In this document: piece after piece, positions 33,750 to 43,346 of the stretch
Layout: each line of letters starts with the position of its first letter
How positions within the stretch are numbered: position 1 is the first letter of the stretch
Source of the DNA: Aquabacterium sp.
GTDB lineage: Bacteria > Pseudomonadota > Gammaproteobacteria > Burkholderiales > Burkholderiaceae_C
Reading direction: 5' to 3'
DNA: 46,584 nt
Assembly (NCBI GenBank): GCA_004322345.1
Contig: SCTQ01000311.1
Span: forward strand, 1 to 46,584
The notes under the pieces: model-generated
Told to the model about the DNA's origin: nothing
The model's database searches: none
What the model saw: the letters and a program-made list of their open reading frames with translations, nothing else
Position numbers and translations under genes: made by a program

Positions 33750-35120
33750 TCAAGGCACGGCCAGCGGGCGCTGCGCCTGGCCGGCAACCGCGGCCGGCGC
33801 CTCCAGCACGGCCTGCAGCGCGGCCAGCGTGCCTTGCACGAGCTGGCCGCACAGCGCGCGGTCCAGCACGTAGGGCGGCATGAAGTACAGCGTGTTGCCG
33901 ATGGGCCGCAGCAGCAGGCCCTGCTCCAGCGCGGCGCGGTGGAAGCGCGGGGCGAAGAGCGCGTCCGTGGTGTCGACCTCGGCAGCCCAGATCATCCCCA
34001 GCTGGCGTGCGCGGGTGATGCGCGGATGGCGCGCCAGCGGCTCGGCGGCCTCGGCCAGCCAGGCCGCGCGCTCGCGGTTGCGCGCGATGACGTCCTCGTC
34101 CTCGAAGATGTCCAGCACCTCCAGCGCCACGCGGCAGGCCAGCGGGTTGCCGGTGTAGGAATGCGAATGCAGGAAGCCGCGCGCCACATCGTCGTCGTAG
34201 AAGGCGGCATACACCTCGTCGGTGGTCAGCACCACCGACAGCGGCAGCACGCCGCCGGTCAGCCCCTTGGACAGGCAGATGAAGTCCGGCCGGATGCCGG
34301 CCTGCTGGTGTGCGAAGAAGCTGCCGGTGCGGCCGAAGCCCACGGCGATCTCGTCGGCGATCAGGTGCACGTGATAGCGGTCGCACAGCGCACGCGCCTG
34401 GCGCAGGTACTCGGGGTCGTGCATCGCCATGCCGGCGGCAGCCTGCACCAGCGGCTCCAGGATCAGGGCTGCCGTGCGCTCGTGGTGTTCGGCCAGGTGC
34501 GCCTCCAGCGCAGCTGCGGCTCGGCCTGCGGCGTCGGCCGCCGTTTCGCCGGGCAAGGCGGCGCGGGCATCGGGGCTGGACACCGTCGCGGCGGGGCGCA
34601 CCAGCGGCGCGTAGGCCTCGCGGAACAGGGCAATGTCGGTCACGCCCAGGGCGCCCACGGTCTCGCCGTGATAGCCGCCGGCCAGGGCGACGAAGCCATT
34701 CTTCTGCGGGCGGCCGGCGTTGCGCCAATGGTGGGCGCTCATCTTCAGCGCGATCTCGGTCGCGCTGGCGCCGTCGCTACCGTAGAAGGCATGGCCCAGG
34801 CCGGTCAGCGCGCCCAGGCGCTCGGACAGCTCCACCACGGGCGCATGCGTCAGGCCGGCCAGCATCACGTGGTCGACGCGGCCGAGCTGGTCGGCGATGG
34901 CCGCGCGCAGCCGCGGATGGCCGTGGCCGAAAAGGTTCACCCACCAGGAGCTGACGGCGTCCAGGTAGCGGCGGCCGGCGTAGTCCTCCAGCCAGGGCCC
35001 CTCGGCGCGGGCGATGGGCAGCAGCGGCTGGGTCTCGTGCCGCTTCATCTGCGTGCAGGGGTGCCAGACGGCGCGCTTGCTGCGGGCCAGCCACTCGGCA
35101 TTGGTTGGGGTATCAGGCAC
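33750..35120 (-). CDS. bioA: Adenosylmethionine-8-amino-7-oxononanoate aminotransferase, GTG start
   Basis: A 456-residue class III PLP aminotransferase. The PLP lysine is K285 in LSKGLTGG, the cofactor aspartate D256 is in IADEIAVGFGRTG, and WHPCTQM (19-25) with DAVSSWWVN (54-62) are the BioA substrate-site motifs. The start is GTG at 35120; its first bases overlap the end of the upstream membrane-protein gene by 8 bases, which suggests translational coupling. The usual partners bioD and bioF follow. Confidence 0.96.
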   Translation of the reverse strand: MPDTPTNAEWLARSKRAVWHPCTQMKRHETQPLLPIARAEGPWLEDYAGRRYLDAVSSWWVNLFGHGHPRLRAAIADQLGRVDHVMLAGLTHAPVVELSERLGALTGLGHAFYGSDGASATEIALKMSAHHWRNAGRPQKNGFVALAGGYHGETVGALGVTDIALFREAYAPLVRPAATVSSPDARAALPGETAADAAGRAAAALEAHLAEHHERTAALILEPLVQAAAGMAMHDPEYLRQARALCDRYHVHLIADEIAVGFGRTGSFFAHQQAGIRPDFICLSKGLTGGVLPLSVVLTTDEVYAAFYDDDVARGFLHSHSYTGNPLACRVALEVLDIFEDEDVIARNRERAAWLAEAAEPLARHPRITRARQLGMIWAAEVDTTDALFAPRFHRAALEQGLLLRPIGNTLYFMPPYVLDRALCGQLVQGTLAALQAVLEAPAAVAGQAQRPLAVP

Positions 35121-35385
35121 GGCGGCCCGCCCACATCAGCGTGGCTGCGCCCACGACGACCATGGCCGCGTAGGTAGACATGCGCCCGTCGCGGCCAGCG
35201 ACGGCCGCGCCGATCACCAGCACCGCGGCCGAGGCCAGCATCACCGCCCGCGCCAGGCGCCACCAGGGCACAGGCTTGAGGTCACGGAACCAGACGAGCT
35301 TTGCCAAGCCTGCCGCGATCGCGCCGAAGCCGAGGGCGGGAACGAAAAAATTGATGAGATGGATCAAGCCGTCGATCGGACCCAT
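35113..35385 (-). CDS. Small membrane protein (90 residues) coupled to bioA
   Basis: A hydrophobic protein with three likely transmembrane segments: about 8-28 (LINFFVPALGFGAIAAGLAK), 44-59 (AVMLASAAVLVIGAAVAG) and 66-86 (MSTYAAMVVVGAATLMWAG). The family is not recognised. The ATG at 35385 is chosen because the first helix starts there; further in-frame sequence is not hydrophobic. The stop lies inside the bioA start (8-base overlap), so it heads the bioA-bioD-bioF transcript. Nothing in the sequence shows a biotin-related activity; with only three helices it is too small for a BioY transporter. Confidence 0.7.
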   Translation of the reverse strand: MGPIDGLIHLINFFVPALGFGAIAAGLAKLVWFRDLKPVPWWRLARAVMLASAAVLVIGAAVAGRDGRMSTYAAMVVVGAATLMWAGRRA

Positions 35386-35566
35386 GGGGCTAGATGCGCA
35401 CTGCGCTGTTGGATGCGTGCCGTGTCGTCGTGGATGGCCGTGCCGCAGCTTGGCACAGGGCCGCAAAGCCCACTTGTCTGCACTGGCTGGGCGGCCCGCG
35501 CATGCGTAGTTTTCACGACCCGCCGCCGGCGCCCAGGAAAAGGGCGCCAATTTTATAATTCGGCTC
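35386..35566. promoter_or_regulatory. Divergent region bio cluster / hemA
   Basis: A 181-base region. A perfect tataat at 35554-35559 lies only 7 bases before the hemA ATG. No BirA-type operator (the long imperfect palindrome with ttgtaaacc/ggtttacaa halves) is visible before the bio cluster. Confidence 0.5.
35554..35559 (+). promoter_or_regulatory. -10 box directly before hemA
   Basis: The sequence tataat matches the sigma-70 -10 consensus exactly. With normal spacing, transcription would start at or within a base or two of the hemA ATG at 35567. No convincing -35 lies 16-18 bases upstream. Confidence 0.5.
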
Positions 35567-36886
35567 ATGAGCGTCTTCACCCTCGGACTCAACCACACCA
35601 CGGCCGCCGTGGACCTGCGTGGTCGTTTCGCGTTGGCGGTGGACCAGCTCGCCCCCACCCTGCGCCGGCTGCAGGAGCATCTGACCCCGCGCCTGGCGGG
35701 TCAGGCGCCCGAGACGGCCATCATCTCGACCTGCAACCGCACCGAGCTGTACTGGGCCGCGCCCGGGGCCCAGCTCGGCACTGCCGGCCCGCTGCTGGCG
35801 CCGGCCGTCGAATGGCTGGCCGATCTCGGCGGCGTGCGTGCCCACGAGCTGCAGCCCCACACCTACATCCGCCAGGGCGGCGAGGCCGCGCGCCACGCCT
35901 TCCGCGTGGCCAGCGGCCTGGACTCCATGGTGCTGGGCGAGCCCCAGATCCTGGGCCAGATGAAGCAGGCGGTGCGCGAGGCCGACGAGGCCGGCACGCT
36001 GGGCACCACCCTGCACCAGCTCTTCCAGCGCAGCTTCGCGGTGGCCAAGGAGGTACGCACCTCGACCGAGATCGGCGCGCATTCCATCAGCATGGCGGCC
36101 GCGGCCGTGCGCCTGGCCGGGCAGCTGTTCGAGGACCTGCGCGACATCCGCATCCTCTTCGTCGGCGCCGGCGAGATGATCGAACTCGCCGCCACCCACT
36201 TCGCGGCCCGCAACCCGAAGCAGATGGTGCTGGCCAACCGCACGCTGGAGCGCGGCGAGAAGCTCGCCAGCCGCCTGGGTGCACATGCCATGCGCCTGGC
36301 CGACCTGCCCCAGCACCTGCACGAGTTCGACGCCGTCGTTTCCTGCACCGCCTCCAGCCTGCCCATCATCGGCCTGGGCGCGGTGGAGCGCGCGCTGAAG
36401 GCGCGCAAGCACCGCCCGATGTTCATCGTCGACCTGGCCGTGCCGCGCGACATCGAGCCCGAGGTCGCGCGCCTGGACGACGTCTACCTCTATACCGTGG
36501 ACGACCTGTCGGCCATCGTGCAGAACGCCGGCGAGAAGCGCCAGGCCGCCGTGGCCCAGGCCGAGGCCATCATCGAGAACGGCGTGCAGGGCTTCGTGCA
36601 CTGGCTGGACCAGCGCGCCACGGTGCCACTGATCCGTTCACTACACGCCCAGGCCGACAACTGGCGCGAGCTCGAGATCGCCCGCGCGCGCAAGCTGCTG
36701 GCCAAGGGCGAGGACGTGGACGCCGTGCTGGAGGCCCTGTCGCGCGCGTTGACGCAGAAGATGCTGCACGGCGCACTGGCCGAGTTGCACGGCAGCGACG
36801 GCCGCGAGCGTGCCCAGCTGGCCGAGACCATCTCGCGCCTCTTCCTGCGCGGCTCCACCGGCGGCAGCAACGGCGGCGAACTCTAG
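35567..36886 (+). CDS. hemA: Glutamyl-tRNA reductase
   Basis: A 439-residue enzyme that reduces glutamyl-tRNA(Glu) to glutamate-1-semialdehyde, the first committed step of the C5 haem pathway. The active-site cysteine is C56 in [10 protein letters not shown]. The N-terminal [13 protein letters not shown], the block [17 protein letters not shown], the NADPH-binding region [15 protein letters not shown] and the C-terminal dimerisation helix are all present. Length is slightly above E. coli (418). It is followed by prfA and prmC, the usual order in gamma- and betaproteobacteria. Confidence 0.97.
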   Translation: MSVFTLGLNHTTAAVDLRGRFALAVDQLAPTLRRLQEHLTPRLAGQAPETAIISTCNRTELYWAAPGAQLGTAGPLLAPAVEWLADLGGVRAHELQPHTYIRQGGEAARHAFRVASGLDSMVLGEPQILGQMKQAVREADEAGTLGTTLHQLFQRSFAVAKEVRTSTEIGAHSISMAAAAVRLAGQLFEDLRDIRILFVGAGEMIELAATHFAARNPKQMVLANRTLERGEKLASRLGAHAMRLADLPQHLHEFDAVVSCTASSLPIIGLGAVERALKARKHRPMFIVDLAVPRDIEPEVARLDDVYLYTVDDLSAIVQNAGEKRQAAVAQAEAIIENGVQGFVHWLDQRATVPLIRSLHAQADNWRELEIARARKLLAKGEDVDAVLEALSRALTQKMLHGALAELHGSDGRERAQLAETISRLFLRGSTGGSNGGEL

Positions 36887-36972
36887 CGACGCTGCCTCGC
36901 GTCGCCGCGCCCTCGCGCGCATGAGCGGCCTGTCGCGGCCGCATCTCCCGCCCGTTCCCGATCCGCCCCGCC

Positions 36973-38073
36973 ATGAAAGACGCCCTGCGCCACCGACTGG
37001 ACCGCCTCGCGATCCGCCTGCCCGAACTCGACGCCGCCCTGGCCGACCCGGCCGTGGCCGCCGACATCAACCGCTTCCGCGAACTGTCGCGCGAGCACGC
37101 CGAGGTCAGCGGCCTGCTCGACCTCTACCGCCGATACCGGCAACGCGAGCAGGACGCCGCCGCCGCACGCGAGATGCTGGACGGCGCCGAATCCGACGCC
37201 GGGATGCTGGCCATGGCCAAGGACGAGATCGCCGAGGCCGAGACCGACCTCGCGGCGCTGGACCAGGAGTTGCAACTGGCCCTGCTGCCCAAGGATCCGG
37301 ACGATGCGCGCCCGGCCTTCCTGGAGATCCGCGCCGGCACCGGCGGGGACGAATCCGCCCTCTTCGCCGCCGACCTGGCGCGCATGTACACGCGCTACGC
37401 CGAGCGCCAGGGCTGGCGCACGGAGATCCTGTCGTCCAGCGAATCGGACCTCGGGGGCTACAAGGAGGTGGTGCTGCGCATGGAGGGCGGCGAGGGTGCC
37501 TATGGGCGGCTGAAGTTCGAATCCGGCGGCCACCGCGTGCAGCGCGTGCCGGCCACCGAAGCCCAGGGGCGCATCCACACCAGCGCCTGTACGGTGGCTG
37601 TGCTGCCGGAGCCGGACGAGGCGCAGGAAATCCAGATCAACCCGGCCGACCTGCGCATCGACACCTACCGCGCGTCGGGAGCCGGCGGGCAGCACATCAA
37701 CAAGACCGACTCCGCGGTGCGCGTCACGCACATCCCGACGGGCATCGTGGCCGAGTGCCAGGACGACCGCTCCCAGCACCGCAACAAGGCCAAGGCCCTG
37801 GCCGTGCTGGCCGCGCGCATCCGCGACAAGGAACGCGCCGAGCGCGAGGCCAAGGAAGCCGCCACCCGCCGCAGCCTGGTGGGCACCGGCGACCGCTCCG
37901 ATCGCATCCGCACCTACAACTTTCCCCAGGGCCGGCTGACGGACCACCGCATCAACCTGACCCTCTACAAGCTGGCGATGGTGATGGAGGGCGATCTGGA
38001 CGACGTGGTCGCCGCGCTGGCAGCCGCCCAGGCGGCCGACCAACTGGCCGAGCTCGAAGCCGGGCTGGGTTGA
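36973..38073 (+). CDS. prfA: Peptide chain release factor 1
   Basis: A 366-residue class I release factor recognising UAA and UAG. The codon-reading tripeptide PAT lies at 193-195 ([18 protein letters not shown]) and the catalytic GGQ at 238-240 ([15 protein letters not shown]). PAT rather than SPF identifies RF1 over RF2. Length is normal. The glutamine of GGQ would be methylated by PrmC, encoded 5 bases downstream, so substrate and modifier are co-expressed. Confidence 0.97.
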   Translation: MKDALRHRLDRLAIRLPELDAALADPAVAADINRFRELSREHAEVSGLLDLYRRYRQREQDAAAAREMLDGAESDAGMLAMAKDEIAEAETDLAALDQELQLALLPKDPDDARPAFLEIRAGTGGDESALFAADLARMYTRYAERQGWRTEILSSSESDLGGYKEVVLRMEGGEGAYGRLKFESGGHRVQRVPATEAQGRIHTSACTVAVLPEPDEAQEIQINPADLRIDTYRASGAGGQHINKTDSAVRVTHIPTGIVAECQDDRSQHRNKAKALAVLAARIRDKERAEREAKEAATRRSLVGTGDRSDRIRTYNFPQGRLTDHRINLTLYKLAMVMEGDLDDVVAALAAAQAADQLAELEAGLG

Positions 38074-38078
38074 ACCCG

Positions 38079-38918
38079 ATGGAGTCCGCGCTGACCATCG
38101 CCCGGGCGCTGGCGCAGGCCCGAGCCGCCGGAATCGAGCGGCTGGACGCCCAACTGCTGCTGGGCCACCTGCTGGGCCGCGACCGCGCCTGGCTGCTGGC
38201 GCACGACGACTCCCCACTCGGCCCGGATGTATTGCCGCGCTGGGCCGAGCAGTTGCGGCGCCGCGCCGCGGGCGAACCGCTGGCCTACCTGGTCGGCGAA
38301 AAGGAGTTTCACGGCCTGAGCCTGGCGGTCACGCCAGAGGTCCTGATCCCGCGCCCGGATACCGAGACCCTGGTCGACTGGGCCCTGGAACTGCTGCCGC
38401 CGGACCGGGCGCGCACCGTCGTGGACCTGGGCACCGGCAGCGGCGCGATCGCGCTGGCGATCCAGGCTGCGCGGCCCCGGGCGCTCGTCACGGCAACGGA
38501 TGTGAGCGCCGGCGCACTCGCCGTCGCGACCCGCAACGCCGCTTCGCTGCAGCAGCCGGTGACCTTCCTGCAGGGCTCCTGGTGGACGCCGCTGGCGGGG
38601 CGCCGCTTCGACCTCATCGTCAGCAACCCGCCCTACATCCGGCGGGACGATCCGCATCTTGCGGACTTGGGCCATGAGCCTCAGCAGGCGCTCACTTCCG
38701 GGCAGGATGGCCTGGACGCGATCCGTCTCATCGTCTCCGGCGCCAGCCTGCATCTGGCCGAGGCCGGCTGGCTGCTGCTCGAACACGGCTGGGACCAAGC
38801 CGCCGCGGTCGCGGAACTGCTGCACGCGGCGGGTTTCCGTGACGTCGGCCACAGGCAGGACCTGGGCGGCCACCTGCGCTGCACGGGCGGGCGCCTGCCC
38901 CCGTCACGCGGGGTCTGA
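38079..38918 (+). CDS. prmC: Release factor glutamine methyltransferase PrmC
   Basis: A 279-residue SAM-dependent methyltransferase that N5-methylates the GGQ glutamine of release factors. It has the HemK N-terminal helical domain (about 1-80), PLAYLVGEKEFHGL, the SAM motif VVDLGTGSGAIALAI and the catalytic NPPY in VSNPPYIRRDD. ATG at 38079 is 5 bases after the prfA stop. The gene is complete and of normal length. Confidence 0.96.
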   Translation: MESALTIARALAQARAAGIERLDAQLLLGHLLGRDRAWLLAHDDSPLGPDVLPRWAEQLRRRAAGEPLAYLVGEKEFHGLSLAVTPEVLIPRPDTETLVDWALELLPPDRARTVVDLGTGSGAIALAIQAARPRALVTATDVSAGALAVATRNAASLQQPVTFLQGSWWTPLAGRRFDLIVSNPPYIRRDDPHLADLGHEPQQALTSGQDGLDAIRLIVSGASLHLAEAGWLLLEHGWDQAAAVAELLHAAGFRDVGHRQDLGGHLRCTGGRLPPSRGV

Positions 38919-39019
38919 GGCATCGCCACCACACCTTCACCCTGGGCCACAGGGGAAGGCCTGTGTGATCGGCTGTAAATCATCCACAAGCGCGGGGGCC
39001 GGGCGTAGCATCGTTTCGA

Positions 39020-39042
39020 GGCGGCCCGTTTTCCGGGCCGCC
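39020..39042 (+). other. Hairpin upstream of the outer-membrane protein gene
   Basis: An exact 9-bp stem, ggcggcccg (39020-39028) and cgggccgcc (39034-39042), loop ttttc. It is not followed by a T-run. It lies in the 181-base gap after prmC and 57 bases before the next start. It could block read-through by slowing polymerase, protect the prmC mRNA end, or form part of the next gene's leader. Confidence 0.55.
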
Positions 39043-39099
39043 CCAATCTGGATCCCCGGTTTCGTCCTCCCCAGCTCCCTGGTGCGTCAGGAGAGTCCC

Positions 39100-39765
39100 A
39101 TGCCCGTTCCGCTACCGTCCCTGCGAACCGTTTGCCTGCTGGCCAGCCTGGTGCTGGGGGCGGGCCTGGCACCGATCGCCTCGGCGCAGAGCGGCAGCGG
39201 TCTGAAGTGGCCGGAGCAGGCCTGGGGCGGCGGCGCCTATGGCAGCGACGGCAGCGGCGCGACGTGGCGCGGCCGTATCGGGCTGGGCCTGAGCGCCGGA
39301 TTGCGCCCCAGCCTGACGCCAGACCGGCTGGACGTCACCATGGCCGCTGCCGATGCCAACCAGATGGGCAGCTTGCGGCTGCTGGGCGACTACTACTTCT
39401 CCCGCAACAGCGGTTTCCGCGCCACGGGTGGCCTGCTGCGCGGCTCCATCGGCTCGCCGTGGATGCTGACCGGCACCGGCACGGTGGCCATGGGCTGGAG
39501 CCCGCAGACGGGTTCCGGCACCGGCCTGCGCGCCGCCAGCCCCGATGCCGGCGTGGCGACCGTCCCCTACGTGGGCGCGGGCTACAGCTTCGACCTGCCC
39601 CAGACCTGGGGCGGCGACTGGAGCTTCTCCGCCGACGTCGGCATGGTCGCCGTCGCCCCGGGCGTGCGCCTGGGCACCGGCTACGGCAGCCAATACCTGG
39701 ACGAAGCCGTACGCGAGATGCGCCTGCGTCCGGTGCTGCAACTGGGCGTGAGCTACTCCTTCTGA
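39100..39765 (+). CDS. Probable outer-membrane beta-barrel protein
   Basis: A 221-residue protein. The signal peptide (core LASLVLGAGLAPI) ends ASA near residue 29. The mature part is glycine- and tyrosine-rich with alternating hydrophobic strands (RIGLGLSAGL, SLRLLGDYYFS, TVPYVGAGYSFDL, PVLQLGVSYSF) and ends with Phe, the usual last residue of outer-membrane proteins. It resembles small OmpW/OmpX-size porin-like barrels, but no specific family is certain. The ATG at 39100 has aggaga upstream. It separates prmC from grxD, genes that are often closer together. Confidence 0.75.
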   Translation: MPVPLPSLRTVCLLASLVLGAGLAPIASAQSGSGLKWPEQAWGGGAYGSDGSGATWRGRIGLGLSAGLRPSLTPDRLDVTMAAADANQMGSLRLLGDYYFSRNSGFRATGGLLRGSIGSPWMLTGTGTVAMGWSPQTGSGTGLRAASPDAGVATVPYVGAGYSFDLPQTWGGDWSFSADVGMVAVAPGVRLGTGYGSQYLDEAVREMRLRPVLQLGVSYSF

Positions 39766-39861
39766 CGCGGGCGCGCCCGCGGGCGCCAAGCCCGAGCCCC
39801 TGCGGCGGTACGGGCTTTGCCGTATAACCTTTTCCATTCCAACCCCACCCACGGGACAGCC

Positions 39862-40179
39862 ATGAGCGACGTTCAGCAACGCATCGACGACCTCGTCAAG
39901 AACAACCGCGTGGTGCTCTTCATGAAGGGCAGTGCGCAATTCCCCATGTGCGGCTTCTCCGGCCGCGCCATCGAGATCCTGAAGGCCTGCGGCGTGAAGG
40001 ACCTGAAGACCGTCAACGTGCTGGAGGACGAAGCCATCCGCCAGGGCATCAAGGCCTACGCCAACTGGCCGACCATCCCCCAGCTCTACATCAACGGCGA
40101 GTTCATCGGCGGCTCGGACATCATGACCGAGATGTACCAGGCCGGCGAACTGCAGCAGACCCTGGCCCAGGCCGCCTGA
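39862..40179 (+). CDS. grxD: Monothiol glutaredoxin (CGFS type, GrxD/Grx4)
   Basis: A 105-residue monothiol glutaredoxin involved in Fe-S cluster storage and transfer. The CGFS motif starts at C30 (FPMCGFSG), and glutathione-binding elements are WPTIPQLYINGEFIGGSDI. Length is normal. ATG at 39862 is chosen because the 15 in-frame codons before it are not conserved. ErpA, encoded earlier in the window, acts in the same network. ubiX follows 11 bases after the stop. Confidence 0.96.
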   Translation: MSDVQQRIDDLVKNNRVVLFMKGSAQFPMCGFSGRAIEILKACGVKDLKTVNVLEDEAIRQGIKAYANWPTIPQLYINGEFIGGSDIMTEMYQAGELQQTLAQAA

Positions 40180-40190
40180 GCGTTGCCGCC

Positions 40191-40781
40191 TTGAGCGCCG
40201 CGACGACACCCGACCGGCTGGTCGTGGGCATCACCGGCGCCAGCGGTGCCGTCTACGGCATACGGCTGCTGCAGCGCGCGAAGGCCCTGGGCCTGCGCAC
40301 CCATGTCGTGATCACGGCTGCCGGCGTGCTGAACCTGCACCATGAACTGGGCCTGGACCGCCAGGCCGCGGAGTCCCTTGCCGACGAGGCGCATTCGCCC
40401 GGCGAAGTCGGTGCCTGCATCGCCAGCGGCAGCTTCGCCACGGCCGCGATGGTCGTGGCCCCGTGCTCGATGAAGACGCTGGCGGCCATCGCCCACGGCC
40501 TGTCGGACAACCTGCTGACGCGCGCGGCCGACGTCACGCTGAAGGAGCGCCGCCGCCTGGTGCTGATGGTGCGCGAGACGCCCTTCAACCTGGCCCACCT
40601 GCGCAACATGACCGCGGTGACCGAGATGGGCGGCATCGTCTTCCCGCCGCTGCCGGCCTTCTACAACAAGCCCGCGTCGATAGACGAGCTGGTCGACGAC
40701 ACCGTGGAGCGCGTGCTCGCGCTGCTGGGCGCATCGGGCGCCCGGCCTCAGTCGTGGGACGGGTTGCGCGCCTCGACCTGA
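40191..40781 (+). CDS. ubiX: Flavin prenyltransferase UbiX, probable TTG start
   Basis: A 196-residue flavoprotein that prenylates FMN, making the cofactor for the UbiD decarboxylase in ubiquinone synthesis. Conserved blocks are VVGITGASGAVYGIRLL, ASGSFATAAMVVAPCSMKTLAAIAHG, LMVRETPFNLAHLRNM and MGGIVFPPLPAFYN. Size fits the family (about 190-200). No in-frame ATG or GTG precedes the conserved N-terminus, so TTG at 40191, 11 bases after the grxD stop, is the best start; no clear ribosome-binding site is seen. Its last 34 bases overlap the 3' end of the transglycosylase gene on the other strand. Confidence 0.92.
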   Translation: MSAATTPDRLVVGITGASGAVYGIRLLQRAKALGLRTHVVITAAGVLNLHHELGLDRQAAESLADEAHSPGEVGACIASGSFATAAMVVAPCSMKTLAAIAHGLSDNLLTRAADVTLKERRRLVLMVRETPFNLAHLRNMTAVTEMGGIVFPPLPAFYNKPASIDELVDDTVERVLALLGASGARPQSWDGLRAST

Positions 40782-41431
40782 GCCTGCTGCCTGGCCGGCT
40801 GGGCCGGCATCTGCCAGCGCTTCCTTGCCGCGAACACCGCATTCGGATACTCCGGCCGCCCGCGGCTGCCGTTGTAGCGGCCCAGCGCCAGGTAGAGATC
40901 ACCCTGCTCGCGGTTGAGGTAGTGCCTCAGGATCACGCAACCGAAGCGCAGGTTGGTCTGCATGTGGAAGAGCGAGGATTCATCCCCGTTACCGATCGAA
41001 CGTGCCCAGAAGGGCATGACCTGCATGTAGCCGCGCGCGCCGACACGGCTGACGGCGTAGCGGCGGAAGGCGCTCTCGACCTCGATGAGGCCCAGCACCA
41101 GCGCCGGATCCAGCCCAGCGCGCCGGCTCTCGTACCAGACGGTGCCCAGGAACTCCTGCCGCACCTCGAAGCTGTTCTTGCGCCGCTTGAGCTTGTCGCC
41201 CATCACGCCCAGCCAGCGCAGGTAGGCCATGCGGTCGTCGAAGGCCTGGAAGGCGGGAGTCGGCGGCGCGCCATCGGCGATGGCTGCGGACAGCGCCGTG
41301 CGCACCGAATCGGCCAATGCCTCTTCCACCTGGGCGCCCGCCTGCGCCGCCGCGGCACCCAGCGCCAGCACGGCAGCTGCGACGCCGCGCCGCAGCTGCA
41401 GGGGACGGGCATGCACCGCGCGGGACAACAT
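40748..41431 (-). CDS. Lytic transglycosylase (SLT family)
   Basis: A 227-residue exported murein-degrading enzyme. The signal peptide (RRGVAAAVLALGAAAAQAGA) is cleaved near residue 31-33. The SLT catalytic domain has the glutamate E119 in IEVESAFRRYAVSRVGARGYMQVMP (motif split over 116-140), with GYMQ in place of the usual GLMQ, and a later RYNGS motif. The ATG at 41431 lies 25 bases after the proS stop and could be translated from the same transcript. The C-terminus overlaps ubiX convergently by 34 bases. Confidence 0.9.
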   Translation of the reverse strand: MLSRAVHARPLQLRRGVAAAVLALGAAAAQAGAQVEEALADSVRTALSAAIADGAPPTPAFQAFDDRMAYLRWLGVMGDKLKRRKNSFEVRQEFLGTVWYESRRAGLDPALVLGLIEVESAFRRYAVSRVGARGYMQVMPFWARSIGNGDESSLFHMQTNLRFGCVILRHYLNREQGDLYLALGRYNGSRGRPEYPNAVFAARKRWQMPAQPARQQAQVEARNPSHD

Positions 41432-41456
41432 GGGTGCGACGACGCCTCCGCTTTCC

Positions 41457-43208
41457 TCAGCCCGCCGGCTGCAGCAGCGCACGCAGGTGCGCCAGCACCT
41501 CGGTGCCCGCGATCTTGGTCGCCGCCGCGTCACGCCGGCCCTGGTACTCGACCTGGCCTTCCTTGAGCCCGCGGTCGGACAGCACCACGCGGTGCGGCAC
41601 GCCGATCAGCTCCCAGTCCGCGAACATCGCACCCGGGCGCTCGCCACGGTCGTCGAGCAGCACGTCGATGCCCAGGGTCTGCAGTTCACCGTAGAGCTGG
41701 TCGGCCTCGGCCTTGACCTCGGCCGATCGGTCGTAGCCGATGGGGCAGATGACGACCTGGAAGGGCGCGATCGAAGCCGGCCAGACGATGCCGCGCTCAT
41801 CGTGGTTCTGCTCGATGGCCGCGCCCAGGATGCGCGTGACGCCGATGCCGTAGCAGCCCATCTGCATCAGCTGCGGCTTGCCGTTCTCGTCGAGGAAGGT
41901 GGCCTTCATCGCCTCGCTGTACTTGGTGCCGAGGAAGAACACGTGGCCCACCTCGATGCCGCGCTGGATGGCCAGCTTGCCCTTGCCGTCCGGCGAGGCG
42001 TCGCCCTCGACGACGTTGCGGATGTCGGCGACCACGTCGGGCTCGGGCAGGTCACGGCCCCAGTTGATGCCCTTCGTGTGGAAGCCGGCCTCGTTGGAGC
42101 CGGTGACGAAGTCGCTCATGTTGGCCACCGTGCGGTCGGCCACCACCTTCACCGGCTTCTTCAGCCCGATGGGCCCCAGGTAGCCGGGCCTGGTGCCGAA
42201 GTGCTCGACGATCTCGGCCTCGGTGGCGAAGCGGAAGCCGGCCTTCAGGCCCTGGACCTTGCCGGCCTTCACTTCGTTGAGGTCGTGGTCGCCGCGCACC
42301 AGCAGCAGCCAGATGGTGGACTGGATGCGCACGCCCTTGTCGTCCAGCTCGTCGGTGGCCAGCACGAGCGACTTCACCGTCTGGGACAAGGGCAGGCCGA
42401 GGAAGGCGGCCACGTCGGCGCAGGTGCTCTTGCCCGGCGTGGCGACTTTCTCCAACGCCTGTGCAGGCGCGGCGCGCGAGGCCGCCAGCGGCAGGGCCTC
42501 GGCCAGCTCGATGTTGGCGGCGTAGTCGCTGTCGGGGCAATAGACGATGGCGTCCTCGCCGGTCTCGGCGATCACCTGGAACTCGTGCGAGCGGTCCCCG
42601 CCGATGGCGCCGGTGTCGGCGGCCACGGCGCGGTATTGCAGGCCCAGGCGGTCGAAGATGCGGCAGTAGGCGGCGTACATGCCGTCGTAGCTGCGGCCTG
42701 CCGACTCGACGTCGCGGTCGAAGGAATAGGCGTCCTTCATCGTGAACTCGCGCCCGCGCATCACGCCGAAGCGCGGGCGGCGCTCGTCGCGGAACTTGGT
42801 CTGGATGTGATAGAAGTTTTTCGGCAGCTGGCGGTAGGAGCGCAGCTCCTGGCGCGCGATGTCCGTCACGACCTCCTCGGAGGTCGGCTGGATGATGAAG
42901 TCGCGCTCATGCCGGTCCTTGACCCGCAGCAACTCCGGCCCCATCTTGTCGAAGCGGCCCGTCTCCTGCCACAGCTCGGCCGGCTGCACCACCGGCATCA
43001 GCAGTTCGATCGCGCCGGCGCGATCCATCTCCTGGCGGATGATGGCCTCGACCTTGCGGATCACCCGCAGCCCCATCGGCATGTAGTTGTAGATGCCGGC
43101 GCCCAGCCTCTTGATGAAGCCGGCACGCATCATCAGCTTGTGGCTGACGATCTCCGCATCGGCGGGCGCTTCCTTGAGCGTGGAGATGAAGAACTGGGAG
43201 GCTTTCAT
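41457..43208 (-). CDS. proS: Prolyl-tRNA synthetase (bacterial type)
   Basis: A 583-residue class II synthetase. The N-terminus [19 protein letters not shown], the [22 protein letters not shown] motif 1 region, [25 protein letters not shown] motif 2 and [17 protein letters not shown] motif 3 are present. Between motifs 2 and 3 lies the YbaK-like editing insertion (about 235-400, including [11 protein letters not shown]). The C-terminal anticodon-binding domain includes [11 protein letters not shown]. Length matches the 570-585 usual for this type. It is divergent from rppH. Confidence 0.97.
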   Translation of the reverse strand: MKASQFFISTLKEAPADAEIVSHKLMMRAGFIKRLGAGIYNYMPMGLRVIRKVEAIIRQEMDRAGAIELLMPVVQPAELWQETGRFDKMGPELLRVKDRHERDFIIQPTSEEVVTDIARQELRSYRQLPKNFYHIQTKFRDERRPRFGVMRGREFTMKDAYSFDRDVESAGRSYDGMYAAYCRIFDRLGLQYRAVAADTGAIGGDRSHEFQVIAETGEDAIVYCPDSDYAANIELAEALPLAASRAAPAQALEKVATPGKSTCADVAAFLGLPLSQTVKSLVLATDELDDKGVRIQSTIWLLLVRGDHDLNEVKAGKVQGLKAGFRFATEAEIVEHFGTRPGYLGPIGLKKPVKVVADRTVANMSDFVTGSNEAGFHTKGINWGRDLPEPDVVADIRNVVEGDASPDGKGKLAIQRGIEVGHVFFLGTKYSEAMKATFLDENGKPQLMQMGCYGIGVTRILGAAIEQNHDERGIVWPASIAPFQVVICPIGYDRSAEVKAEADQLYGELQTLGIDVLLDDRGERPGAMFADWELIGVPHRVVLSDRGLKEGQVEYQGRRDAAATKIAGTEVLAHLRALLQPAG

Positions 43209-43346
43209 GGTCTGCCTTCGTCTAACGGATGGCGCAGCGCAGCGGAACACCGCGCGGGTAACAGGATCGTGAAGGAGGTGCCGGAACCGCCTGAAAAGTG
43301 CTGCCGGCGGCGGCTAAGGGCGAGCCATATAAGGGCCGCGCCTGAA

